Positions 45,253 to 53,772 of a stretch of 64,000 nt of DNA are shown here, in pieces. Under the pieces are notes generated by a model that saw only the letters and a list, made by a program, of their open reading frames with translations, did no database searches and had not been told where the DNA came from. Each line of letters begins with the position of its first letter. The stretch's first letter is position 1. The stretch comes from Actinosynnema pretiosum (GTDB taxonomy: Bacteria > Actinomycetota > Actinomycetes > Mycobacteriales > Pseudonocardiaceae). The stretch is from the NCBI RefSeq assembly GCF_024171695.1, contig NZ_JAMTCF010000007.1, positions 186,001 to 250,000 on the forward strand. The letters are read 5' to 3'. Made by a program: the position numbers and the translations under genes.

Positions 45253-45454
45253 GGCCCACCCGCCCCCGAGTCGCCCGCTCGCCGAGCCGCCCGCCCGTCG
45301 ATCCGTCCACCCTTCGGGAACCCGGACCGCCCCACCCGCGTTACCGCTGCGTCCGGCCCGGTGCCGCGGCGCTCCGCGCTCGCCGTCGACCACGGATTCC
45401 GGGCAGGATGGGCGTCGCCACCTGATCGGGCGACACGAGAGGGTCGGGGGGTCG
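45253..45454. other. Non-coding gap before the groESL promoter
   Basis: Together with the promoter and leader this makes a 338-base stretch without a gene. The first 200 bases hold GC-rich sequence with no clear terminator and no gene that I can support. Confidence 0.4.
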
Positions 45455-45489
45455 TTGAACCGTTGGCACTCGAATGGGTAGAGTGCTAG
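45455..45489 (+). promoter_or_regulatory. groES promoter with CIRCE operator (HrcA site)
   Basis: TTGAAC (45455-45460) and TAGAGT (45479-45484) with an 18-base spacer make a candidate promoter. Overlapping it is a CIRCE element: TTGGCACTC (45463-45471), nine bases, GAGTGCTAG (45481-45489). Each half differs from the consensus TTAGCACTC/GAGTGCTAA by one base. HrcA bound here would block RNA polymerase and release on heat shock. Confidence 0.9.
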
Positions 45490-45590
45490 CCGTACGGCAC
45501 CGGCAACCGCCCCGACCCCCGCGACGGCGGGGTGGCAGGAGCCGTAAACGCAACCTGCCAACGCTTTCGACGACCGTGGAGGTCAGCCCG

Positions 45591-45884
45591 GTGAGCGTGA
45601 ACATCAAGCCGCTCGAGGACAAGATCGTCGTCCAGGCCAGCGAGGCCGAGACCACGACGGCTTCCGGCCTCGTGATCCCGGACACCGCGAAGGAGAAGCC
45701 CCAGGAGGGCAAGGTCCTCGCGGTCGGCCCCGGCCGGATCGACGACAAGGGCAACCGCATCCCCGTGGACGTGGCTGTCGGCGACGTCGTCCTCTACTCC
45801 AAGTACGGCGGCACCGAGGTCAAGTACAACGGCGAGGAGTACCTGATCCTCTCCTCCCGCGACGTGCTGGCCGTCATCAACTGA
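45591..45884 (+). CDS. groES: Co-chaperonin GroES
   Basis: GroES caps GroEL. From GTG 45591 the product has 97 residues ([15 protein letters not shown]), the normal length. The mobile loop [19 protein letters not shown] and the C-terminal [14 protein letters not shown] are present. GTGGAGGTCAG provides the ribosome binding site. The frame open to 45474 runs through the CIRCE site and is rejected. groEL follows after 84 bases that contain a GC hairpin. Confidence 0.97.
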   Translation: MSVNIKPLEDKIVVQASEAETTTASGLVIPDTAKEKPQEGKVLAVGPGRIDDKGNRIPVDVAVGDVVLYSKYGGTEVKYNGEEYLILSSRDVLAVIN

Positions 45885-45910
45885 CGTCCGACCGCACCGT
45901 CCACGCAAGG

Positions 45911-45944
45911 CGCCCCGGCGACCCCTTCCGGGGCCACCGGGGCG
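45911..45944 (+). terminator. Hairpin between groES and groEL
   Basis: An 8-bp outer stem, CGCCCCGG (45911-45918) with CCGGGGCG (45937-45944), encloses a short CCCC/GGGG pairing and is followed by TTTCGC. It could be a partial terminator or an RNA-stability element that adjusts the GroES to GroEL ratio. Confidence 0.4.
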
Positions 45945-45965
45945 TTTCGCACTGAGAGAGGCTAG

Positions 45966-47591
<1,626 letters not shown>

Positions 47592-47651
47592 TCCCCAGGG
47601 TCACCCGGCTCGGTCCCACGACCGGCCGGGCGGCCCGCCCAGCTCGACGCC

Positions 47652-47688
47652 GAACCGGCGGGCGCCCCACTCGGGCGCCCGCCGGTTC
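47652..47688 (+). terminator. groEL terminator
   Basis: A perfect 16-bp stem, GAACCGGCGGGCGCCC (47652-47667) with 47673-47688, has a CACTC loop. It lies 61 bases after groEL. Confidence 0.75.
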
Positions 47689-47719
47689 CGCTTCGGCGCG
47701 TTCCACCCCCCGGACGCGC

Positions 47720-47753
47720 GAAAGGGGCGGCACCTGGCGGTGTCGCCCCTTTC
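47720..47753 (-). terminator. whiD terminator
   Basis: A 15-bp stem with one G-U pair (47720-47734 with 47739-47753) has a four-base loop. The outer arms GAAAGGGGCG/CGCCCCTTTC give an A/U run on both sides. It lies 13 bases beyond the whiD stop. Confidence 0.75.
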
Positions 47754-47765
47754 CCGCACGGGTCA

Positions 47766-48062
47766 TCAGGTGAGGGTGAGCCTGCGCTTCCTCGCCTTGA
47801 TGATCCCGTCCCTCTCGGATTCCGAGAGGCCGCCCCAGATGCCGTACGGCTCCTGCACGGCAAGGGCGTGCCTGCGGCACATCTCCAGCACGGGGCAGGA
47901 CAGGCAGACGGCCTTCGCCCGTGCCTCCCGTCTGGCTCGTGCCGGTCCGCGTTCCCCGTCGGGGTGGAAGAAGAACGCGCTGTCCATCCCGCGGCAGGAG
48001 CCGCGCATCTGCCAGTCCCAGAGATCGGCGTTGGGACCGGGGAGCCTTCGGGTGTCCGCCAT
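47766..48062 (-). CDS. whiD: WhiB-family Fe-S regulator, WhiD/WhiB3 orthologue
   Basis: The 98-residue protein from ATG 48062 begins MADTRRLPGPNADLWDWQMRG (residues 1-21). AAGGAGG sits ideally upstream and decides this start over ATG 48101. Four cysteines, C23, C53, C56 and C62, should hold a 4Fe-4S cluster, and the G-I-W-G-G turn is at residues 75-79. The sequence around FFHPDGERG and LSESERD matches WhiB3 of M. tuberculosis and WhiD of Streptomyces. These proteins bind the major sigma factor and act in sporulation, redox or NO response. It lies in the conserved groEL ... bldM ... guaB region. Confidence 0.93.
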   Translation of the reverse strand: MADTRRLPGPNADLWDWQMRGSCRGMDSAFFFHPDGERGPARARREARAKAVCLSCPVLEMCRRHALAVQEPYGIWGGLSESERDGIIKARKRRLTLT

Positions 48063-48119
48063 CGAGACCGCCTCCTTGGCCACGGACGGGAACTGCTCCA
48101 TTTGGCGTAACAGTGATCC

Positions 48120-48148
48120 ACCGTAGAACCGCGCCAATGGTTGTTCAA
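48120..48148 (-). promoter_or_regulatory. Candidate whiD promoter
   Basis: On the minus strand TTGAAC (48148-48143) and TACGGT (48125-48120) are separated by 17 bases. The start point would be near 48113, about 50 bases before the whiD ATG. Confidence 0.5.
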
Positions 48149-48212
48149 GCCCGTCCGGGCTTGTGGGACCGCAATTCAGCCGATGGGTGATCACCGGGTT
48201 TGAACTCCGGAT

Positions 48213-48241
48213 TTGCTCGTAACGGCTGGTGAACCGACGAT
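48213..48241 (+). promoter_or_regulatory. Possible leaderless promoter of the MerR-B12 gene
   Basis: TTGCTC (48213-48218) and GACGAT (48236-48241) have a 17-base spacer, ending seven bases before the GTG start at 48248. If used, the mRNA would begin at or near the start codon. Confidence 0.3.
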
Positions 48242-48247
48242 TACGGG

Positions 48248-49258
48248 GTGAACCCGCCCACCCGCTCGACGTCGCCGCCGGTCGGCGACGCGCGGGAAGT
48301 CGTTGCCGGCCAAGGTGATCCTGCGCAGGTGGTGACCCTGTCGGTCGCCGCGGCGGCCCGCAGGCTCGGGGTGGCCCCCGCGACCTTGCGCACCTGGGAC
48401 CGGCGGTACGGACTGGGACCCAGTGATCACACGACAGGGCGACACCGGAAGTACGCGCCGCTCGACGTGGCCCGGTTGGAGCTGATGCAGCGGGCGCTGC
48501 TGCGCGGGGCCACCTCGGCGGAGGCCGCCAAGTACGCGCTGAGCACCCCGGTGCCCGCCCCGGACGCCCAGCCCGCGCCGCTCGCGATCGGCGAGCTGGA
48601 CGCGAGCGCGCCGTCACCCGCCGGGGTGCGCGGCCTGCGGATGCCCGGCGCGGGCAGGCAGGCGCGGGGCCTGGGGCGGGCGGCGCTGGCGATGGACTCG
48701 GTGGCCGCGCAGACCATCCTGGCGGACGCGATCGACGCGGACGGCGTGGTCGCGACCTGGGTCGGGGTGGTCGTGCCGGTGCTGACCGCGATCGCCGCGA
48801 AGTGGGAGCACTCGGGCGCGGGCGTCGAGGTGTCGCACCTGCTGGAGGAGTGCGTGGCGGCGGCGATGACCAGGGCGACCCCGCTGGTGGCGGACCCGCG
48901 CAACCACCGGCCGGTGCTGCTGGCGTGCGTGCCGGACGAGCGCCACAGCCTCCCCCTGCGCCCGCTGGCGGCGGAGCTGGCCAGGCGTGGGTTGGGCGTG
49001 ATGCAGCTGGGCGCGTCCCTGCCCGCGGCGGCACTGGCGTCGGCCATCCGCAGGACCGCGCCCGCCGCGGTGGTCCTGTGGGCGCACCTGCCGCGCTACG
49101 CCGATCCGGGAGTGGTCACGGCCCTGCCGAGGACGAGGCAGCAGGTCAGGGTCTTCGCTGGCGGGCCCGGCTGGCAGCGGGGCGTGGTGCCCGCGCCCGC
49201 GGAGCGCATCGACGACCTGCCGGTGGCGGTGGCGGCGATCGAGCGCGCGGTGTGCTGA
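48248..49258 (+). CDS. MerR-B12 regulator, candidate CarH/LitR-like cobalamin photoreceptor
   Basis: The 336-residue protein has a MerR winged helix at about residues 28-95 (LSVAAAARRLGVAPATLRTWDRRYG), a Pro/Ala linker, then a helical cap and a Rossmann-like cobalamin domain. W186 and H197 have the spacing of the CarH cap signature W-x9-E-H, with Ser in place of Glu. H233 in PDERHSLP lies 36 residues further on, close to the CarH spacing of 35 between cap His and lower axial ligand; the motif is E-x-H-x-x-P instead of E/D-x-H-x-x-G. A downstream FAGGPG loop completes the fold. It could read light or cobalamin; no carotenoid genes are nearby. It is divergent from whiD. Confidence 0.75.
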   Translation: MNPPTRSTSPPVGDAREVVAGQGDPAQVVTLSVAAAARRLGVAPATLRTWDRRYGLGPSDHTTGRHRKYAPLDVARLELMQRALLRGATSAEAAKYALSTPVPAPDAQPAPLAIGELDASAPSPAGVRGLRMPGAGRQARGLGRAALAMDSVAAQTILADAIDADGVVATWVGVVVPVLTAIAAKWEHSGAGVEVSHLLEECVAAAMTRATPLVADPRNHRPVLLACVPDERHSLPLRPLAAELARRGLGVMQLGASLPAAALASAIRRTAPAAVVLWAHLPRYADPGVVTALPRTRQQVRVFAGGPGWQRGVVPAPAERIDDLPVAVAAIERAVC

Positions 49259-49796
49259 TGGGGCGGTGTGCTGGCGAGCGGTGGGCTGGCGAGCGGTGGG
49301 CTGACGGGGTGGTTCGGTGGTGGGCGGCTTGCGGGGGAGCTGTCGCCGGCGGGGCGGACTCGGGCGGGGTGGCTGACCTGGGGCTGGGGTTGACTCGGCG
49401 CTGGGGCTGACCTGGGGCTGGGCGCGGTGGCACTGGGAAAGTTGGTGCCGGAGCCGCGGTGGCGGTGTGCTGATGCCGTGGTCGTGGCGGTCGTGATCAT
49501 GCGGCGAACTGCCCAGTCGAACGTTTCCTGCCCGATTCCTGCCCGATTCATCGCCCGCGACGGCCCGATGGGGCGCGCACCACCTTATTGTCGTCCGTTT
49601 GGCCCGATTGCCGCACGACCACCCGGCGGGAGAAGCGCCCAGCGGGAGAAGCGTCCAGCGAGGGGCTGCCTGGCGGGAGGACTGTCCAGCGAGGACTGTC
49701 CAGCGGGGGCTGTCCGGCGGGAGGACTGCCCAGCGGGAGGAGTCCGACGGACGGCGACGTGCCCCGGCCGGGACCTGGTCCCCGGAAGATGGCTGG
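49259..49796. other. 538-base repeat-rich non-coding region
   Basis: It holds three families of short direct repeats. GTGGGCTGGCGAGCG occurs about twice near 49268-49310. A CTGACCTGGGGCTGGGG-like unit occurs about twice near 49373-49425. The eight-copy array at 49623-49743 is listed separately. A less GC-rich stretch (about 49490-49600) may contain the promoter of the next gene. No gene seen. Confidence 0.5.
49623..49743 (+). repeat. Eight degenerate 14-16 bp tandem repeats
   Basis: Units start at about 49623, 49638, 49654, 49669, 49685, 49699, 49713 and 49729, with consensus [TC]CC[AG]GCGGGAGGACTG. The purine-rich GGGAG core keeps the register while unit ends vary. It ends 53 bases before the GTG of the TPR-like gene, so it lies in its promoter or leader. 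Confidence 0.85.
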
Positions 49797-51359
49797 GTGA
49801 CACCCGCCCACCCGGTTCGCCCGCACCCGACCGCCGCACCCCGCCCCGACGCGGGTGGAACGCCCGCCCCGCTCGCGTCGCCCGGCCTGCCCGTTCCGCC
49901 TGCTCCACTCGCCCCGCCTGCCTCGCCTGCCTCGCAGGTCCCGCCCGGCCTGCCCGTCGCGCCCGGCCTATCCGTGCCGGGGGGAACGGCGCTCGCCCCA
50001 TCCGCGCCGGGTTCGGCGGCGCACGAGAGGTCCGCTCGCAGAGGGGCTGTCGACCCGGAGCTGCGCGACGCGGCCTTCGGCTCCCGCCCCGACGCCGAGG
50101 TGTGGCGCGCCCTGCGCGGTTCCCCGGCGGACGCCTGGCTGGCTGCGGTCGTCCTCGGCGGCCAAGGCCACTACGCCGCCGCGTCGGCCGCCCTCACCGC
50201 GCTGATCCACCGCCCGGCGCCCGACCTCTTCACCTCGCTGGCGGCCAGCACCCTCGCCTCCCACCACCGCCAGCTCGGCGACCACCGAACCGCCCGCCGT
50301 CTGGACTCCCTCGCCCTGGCCACCGCGCCCGCCGCCGCCACCTCCTCCGCCGCCACTTCCGCTGGCGGCGCGCTCGCGGGCGCCAAGGCCCGTGCTTCCG
50401 CCGAGGCCGATCCCCGCACCGCCGACCCGGACGGGATCGACGCCCTCGGCGCCAGGGCGGACGCCCTGCTCGGCCTGGCCGCCGACGCCATCGGCGCGGG
50501 CAGGCTCACCGAAGCCCGCCGCCTCCACGCCGCCGCGCTCCAGTTCCCCGCCCAACCGGGAACCCCGCTCGTCGCTGCGCCCAGCCCCGGCGAAGCCTCA
50601 CCTGCGTCCGCCGCTGCGCCCCTGTCCGTTGCCCCTGGCGAGACCGTGCCCGTGTCAGCCGTTGTGCCCCCGCCTGCCGCCACCTCTGGTGAAGTCCCGC
50701 CCGCGCCCACTGCCGTGTCCACACCCGCAGTCGCCCTCAGCGAGGCCCTGCCCGCGCCCACAGCCGTGGCCCCGACTGCCGCCACCGTCGTGACCCCACC
50801 TGCTGCCGCGCCCGGTGAAACCCCGCCCGCCGCCGCGCCCTTGCCAGCCCCCGCTCCCGGCGAACCCGCCCACTCCTGGCGCACCCTCGTCCGTCACCAC
50901 TGGATCGCCGCCGAGATCGCCCTGGCCTCCGGCGCGCCCGCCGAGGCGGTGCCGCCCGCCGAGGCCGCGCTCGCGCTCGCCCAGGCGCGTGGCGGGATGC
51001 GACACATCCTCAAATCCCGCCTGGTCCTGGGCGCCGCTCTGGTGGTGTGGGCGACCCCCGAAAGCGTCCGCCGGGGCACCGAAATACTGTCCTGTGACCT
51101 AAATCACACTGCCCGACTTCTCTTGTTCTCGTTGTCCTGGCCGACAGCTCTCGTCCTCGCCACGAACTCCCCAGTCCGCACTACTGCGGAACGCCGCGCG
51201 GACCTCGATCGGGCCGCCAACGCTCTGAGCTGCGTGTTGCTGCGTTCCACGTCCGAGAGCCGCCGGGTGGCCGAGGCGTCTCCCTGGATGCCGACGGCGC
51301 TGCTCCGTTCCGGGGAACCCCCGAACGCAGACCCTGAGACGAAGTTCTTGACGGATTAA
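49797..51359 (+). CDS. TPR-like protein at the Rv3415c position, with Pro/Ala-rich insert
   Basis: GTG 49797 gives 520 residues; the open frame continues upstream through the repeat array, so the start is uncertain. Residues 1-80 are Pro/Ala-rich. Helical repeats at about 95-255 (AWLAAVVLGGQGHYAAASAAL; DALLGLAADAIGAGRLTEARRL) look like TPRs. They are interrupted by a ~110-residue Pro/Ala/Thr/Val insert, then resume (HHWIAAEIALASGAPAEAV ... ILSCDLNHTARLLLFSL). By position between whiB3/whiD and sigD it should be the Rv3415c counterpart, which is far shorter. Function unknown. A Crp-like site lies within its 3' third. Confidence 0.75.
   Translation: MTPAHPVRPHPTAAPRPDAGGTPAPLASPGLPVPPAPLAPPASPASQVPPGLPVAPGLSVPGGTALAPSAPGSAAHERSARRGAVDPELRDAAFGSRPDAEVWRALRGSPADAWLAAVVLGGQGHYAAASAALTALIHRPAPDLFTSLAASTLASHHRQLGDHRTARRLDSLALATAPAAATSSAATSAGGALAGAKARASAEADPRTADPDGIDALGARADALLGLAADAIGAGRLTEARRLHAAALQFPAQPGTPLVAAPSPGEASPASAAAPLSVAPGETVPVSAVVPPPAATSGEVPPAPTAVSTPAVALSEALPAPTAVAPTAATVVTPPAAAPGETPPAAAPLPAPAPGEPAHSWRTLVRHHWIAAEIALASGAPAEAVPPAEAALALAQARGGMRHILKSRLVLGAALVVWATPESVRRGTEILSCDLNHTARLLLFSLSWPTALVLATNSPVRTTAERRADLDRAANALSCVLLRSTSESRRVAEASPWMPTALLRSGEPPNADPETKFLTD
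51093..51108 (+). promoter_or_regulatory. Perfect Crp-consensus site inside the TPR-like gene
   Basis: TGTGACCTAAATCACA fits TGTGA-N6-TCACA exactly. It encodes part of CDLNHT and uses CTA and AAT, both rare codons in this genome, so the DNA sequence itself may be under selection. It lies 332 bases before the bldM start. Confidence 0.5.
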
Positions 51360-51372
51360 GCACCGGATCGTG

Positions 51373-51400
51373 TCAAGGTTCCCGGCTTAGCGTCCGATAG
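51373..51400 (+). promoter_or_regulatory. Possible WhiG/FliA-type promoter of bldM
   Basis: TCAA (51373-51376), 16 bases, then TCCGATAG (51393-51400) resembles the sigma-WhiG/FliA pattern (TAAA or TCAA, about 15 bases, GCCGATAA). A start near 51407 would give a 33-base leader containing GGAAGGAG before the GTG. Confidence 0.35.
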
Positions 51401-51439
51401 GGGATATGGAACGTCACTCGGCTGCAGGAAGGAGTCCCC

Positions 51440-52036
51440 GTGACCACGGTCCTTATTTGCGACGACCGGCGCAGTGTGCGGGAGGGTCTCACCCGCGTGA
51501 TGTCGGCTGTCCCAGGGGTTAGCCGCATCGACTGCGTAGCGCACGGTGACGAGTTGTTGGCACGCTTCTCCCGTCAGCCGGTGGACGTCGTCCTGGTTGG
51601 CACGCAGCGCGCCGTCCCCACCGGGGTGGAAGCGACCCGGCGACTCGTCTCGGCCAATCCGCAGGCAAACGTCATAGTCTTCGGCGCCCCCGACGACGCG
51701 GGCAGCATCGCTGCCGCGATCGCCGGTGGGGCTCGTGGCTACCTCCGCTGGGACGCCTCGCGCCCCGAGCTGGTGGCCGCGCTCGCCCACACGCTCGCGA
51801 GCACCTCGGTGCCCGCACCGCGTCAGCCCTCCGATCCGGGGGTCCAGCTCACCGAGCGGGAGCTCCAGGTGCTGCGCGGCATGAGCCAGGGCAAGAGCAA
51901 CGGCCAGATCGGCCGCGAGCTCTACCTGTCCGAGGACACCGTGAAGACGCACGCCCGCAGGTTGTTCCGCAAGCTCGGGGTCCGGGACCGCGCTCAGGCC
52001 GTCGCGCACGGCTTCCGCCGCGGTCTCGTGTCCTAG
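51440..52036 (+). CDS. bldM: BldM orthologue, atypical orphan response regulator
   Basis: The 198-residue protein from GTG 51440 has a receiver domain (MTTVLICDDRRSVREGL ...) and a LuxR/NarL helix-turn-helix (LTERELQVLRGMSQGKSN, then YLSEDTVKTHARRLFRKLG). The order and spacing match Streptomyces BldM residue for residue at the start. At position 54, where BldM has the phosphorylatable Asp, this protein has Gly (VVLVGTQ); the usual switch Lys region is LRWDAS. It is therefore unlikely to be phosphorylated, in line with reports that BldM D54 is dispensable. No histidine kinase is adjacent. It should control developmental genes alone or as a heterodimer. Confidence 0.88.
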   Translation: MTTVLICDDRRSVREGLTRVMSAVPGVSRIDCVAHGDELLARFSRQPVDVVLVGTQRAVPTGVEATRRLVSANPQANVIVFGAPDDAGSIAAAIAGGARGYLRWDASRPELVAALAHTLASTSVPAPRQPSDPGVQLTERELQVLRGMSQGKSNGQIGRELYLSEDTVKTHARRLFRKLGVRDRAQAVAHGFRRGLVS

Positions 52037-53199
52037 GGGCGGCGCGGAGGAGCAAGACCGCCAGGCGGGTGGCTCCGCCCTGGCCGCAGGTGCCCACCCG
52101 GCGACGGGCGCACCGCGGCCGGAGCAGGGTCACCCGCACCGCTGAGCAGACGGCCGCGCGCTGCGGCCGTCGGAACCACGCGCCACCCGGCGCCGCACCC
52201 GCAAGCCCCCGGCCGATGTCCAGGCCGCGCGGCGAGGCGGGGCACGAGGTCGCGCGCGCCAGCGCGGCCGACGAGCGGCGGTCACCCGGAAGCGCGATCA
52301 CCCGGCAGCACGTCCGCCGTGGCGCCCGCTCCACCGGGCGCCACGACGCACCCCGCCTCTCGGCCGCCACCGGACTACCCGGTCGCGCGGCCCGGCACAC
52401 CTCGGACCGGACGACTGGGCTGAACCCCCGTCGCTCGTTCCGGGGACGCCACCCGTTCCGGGTTCCCTCGGTCCGGGACGCGCGATCCGGTGAACCGGTT
52501 CGCTGGTCCCGGTCGTCGGCCCTGGAACGGGGCGGGGTGACCGCCAGGCGACCAGGACGTCGACCGCTGAAGCCCGCGCGCAGCCGGGGTGGAGGCGGTC
52601 CGCGTCCCGGACGCGGGGCGACCGCGCCGCCGGGGGAGCGCGCTTCCGGGCGACAGCGCTGTCGGGTGACCGCGCCACCGGAGGGATCGACCACCGGGGG
52701 ACGCGCCACCGGAGGGGCACACCCACGGAGGGGTGGACCGCCGGGAGGTTCGGGCCGCCGGGGCGGGGGATCGGGCCGCAGCGGGATCGAGCCTCCGGGG
52801 ACTCTCCCCCGGAGGGTCGGACCGCCGGGGGTCGCGCTCTCGGGCGTCACCGCTGCCGGGGAACCGGCGGCGTCGGCGCCCAGGGGCGTGGTCGTCCGGG
52901 GCCGGGTGCCGCTTTCGGGTGGCTCGGGAAACCGGGCTGATCCGGGTGGCCTCGGCTCGGGAACCGAGCCGGTTCCACCGGTCCGCCGGGGGAATCCGGC
53001 CAGGTCGGACCACCAGTCCTCCGGGGCCGGTCGGGGCGCCCGGCGCGGCTCAGCGGGAGCAGGCCACTGTTCGTACCCCTGTTGTCGACCATTCGGACGT
53101 CGGAGCGGTACGGTAGGGCCTCACCGGTACGGGCGACACGTGCGCCCGTGCTGTTCGTTGTCGGTACGCCTACTCGTAACACCAGGGCTGTTGTCTGCG
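52037..53199. other. 1.16-kb GC-rich region without a supported gene, before sigD
   Basis: Several long frames are open on both strands, but all read as Arg/Gly/Pro-rich low-complexity sequence, as expected from random very GC-rich DNA. It contains many scattered ACCGGAGGG and GCCGGGGG repeats and a 9-bp hairpin, CCTCCGGGG/CCCCGGAGG (52792-52815). The last 150 bases (about 53050-53199) are less GC-rich and probably contain the sigD promoter. It may be a decayed gene or a long regulatory region. Confidence 0.45.
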
Positions 53200-53772
53200 A
53201 TGACCAACTTGGGGGACGGACTGGACGCCGAAGTGGGCGCAGCCGTCGATGGTGACCGCCACGCGATCGAGCGACTGCTGGCGTCGATCCGGCCCCTCGT
53301 GGTGCGGTACTGCCGCGCCCGTGTCGGCAGGCAGGAGAGGTCGTTCGCCTCGGCGGACGACGTGGCCCAGGAGGTGTGTCTCGCCGTGCTGACGGCGTTG
53401 CCCAGCTATCGGGACCAGGGACGGCCTTTCCTCGCGTTCGTCTACGGGATCGCCGCCCACAAGGTGGCCGACGCGCACCGGTCGGCCGCCAGGAACCGGT
53501 CCGAGCCGGTCCCCGAGGTCCCCGACGCCCCGGAAACGGAGGCGGGCCCCGAGCAGCGGGCCATGCAGGGCGAGCTGTCGGGGCGGATGGCGCAACTGCT
53601 GAAGATCCTGCCGGAGAAGCAGCGGGAGATCCTGCTGCTTCGCGTGGTCGTCGGCCTGTCGGCCGAGGAGACCGCGGCCGCGGTCGGCTCCACGCCGGGC
53701 GCGGTACGGGTGGCGCAGCACCGCGCCCTCGCACGCCTCCGCAAAGCGCTCGCCGCGGAGGAGGTGGTCTGA
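53200..53772 (+). CDS. sigD: ECF-type RNA polymerase sigma factor SigD
   Basis: The 190-residue protein from ATG 53200 (MTNLGDGLDAEVGAAVDGD) has sigma region 2 (RPLVVRYCRARVG ... SADDVAQEVCLAVLTALPSY ... FVYGIAAHKVADAHR) and region 4 (LPEKQREILLLRVVVGLSAEETAAAVGSTPGAVRVAQHRALARL, quoted in part). A huge upstream extension of the frame is rejected as non-coding. Its TGA is directly followed by the GTG of the anti-sigma gene, so both are co-translated. Gene order matches the sigD locus of mycobacteria. Confidence 0.93.
   Translation: MTNLGDGLDAEVGAAVDGDRHAIERLLASIRPLVVRYCRARVGRQERSFASADDVAQEVCLAVLTALPSYRDQGRPFLAFVYGIAAHKVADAHRSAARNRSEPVPEVPDAPETEAGPEQRAMQGELSGRMAQLLKILPEKQREILLLRVVVGLSAEETAAAVGSTPGAVRVAQHRALARLRKALAAEEVV

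Noticed and set aside
49623..49743. CRISPR array
   Set aside because: Units of 14-16 bp are directly adjacent and degenerate, with no spacers and no cas genes.
52069..53199. A 377-codon upstream extension of the sigD frame
   Set aside because: It reads as Arg/Gly/Pro low complexity without family features. SigD is complete from ATG 53200.
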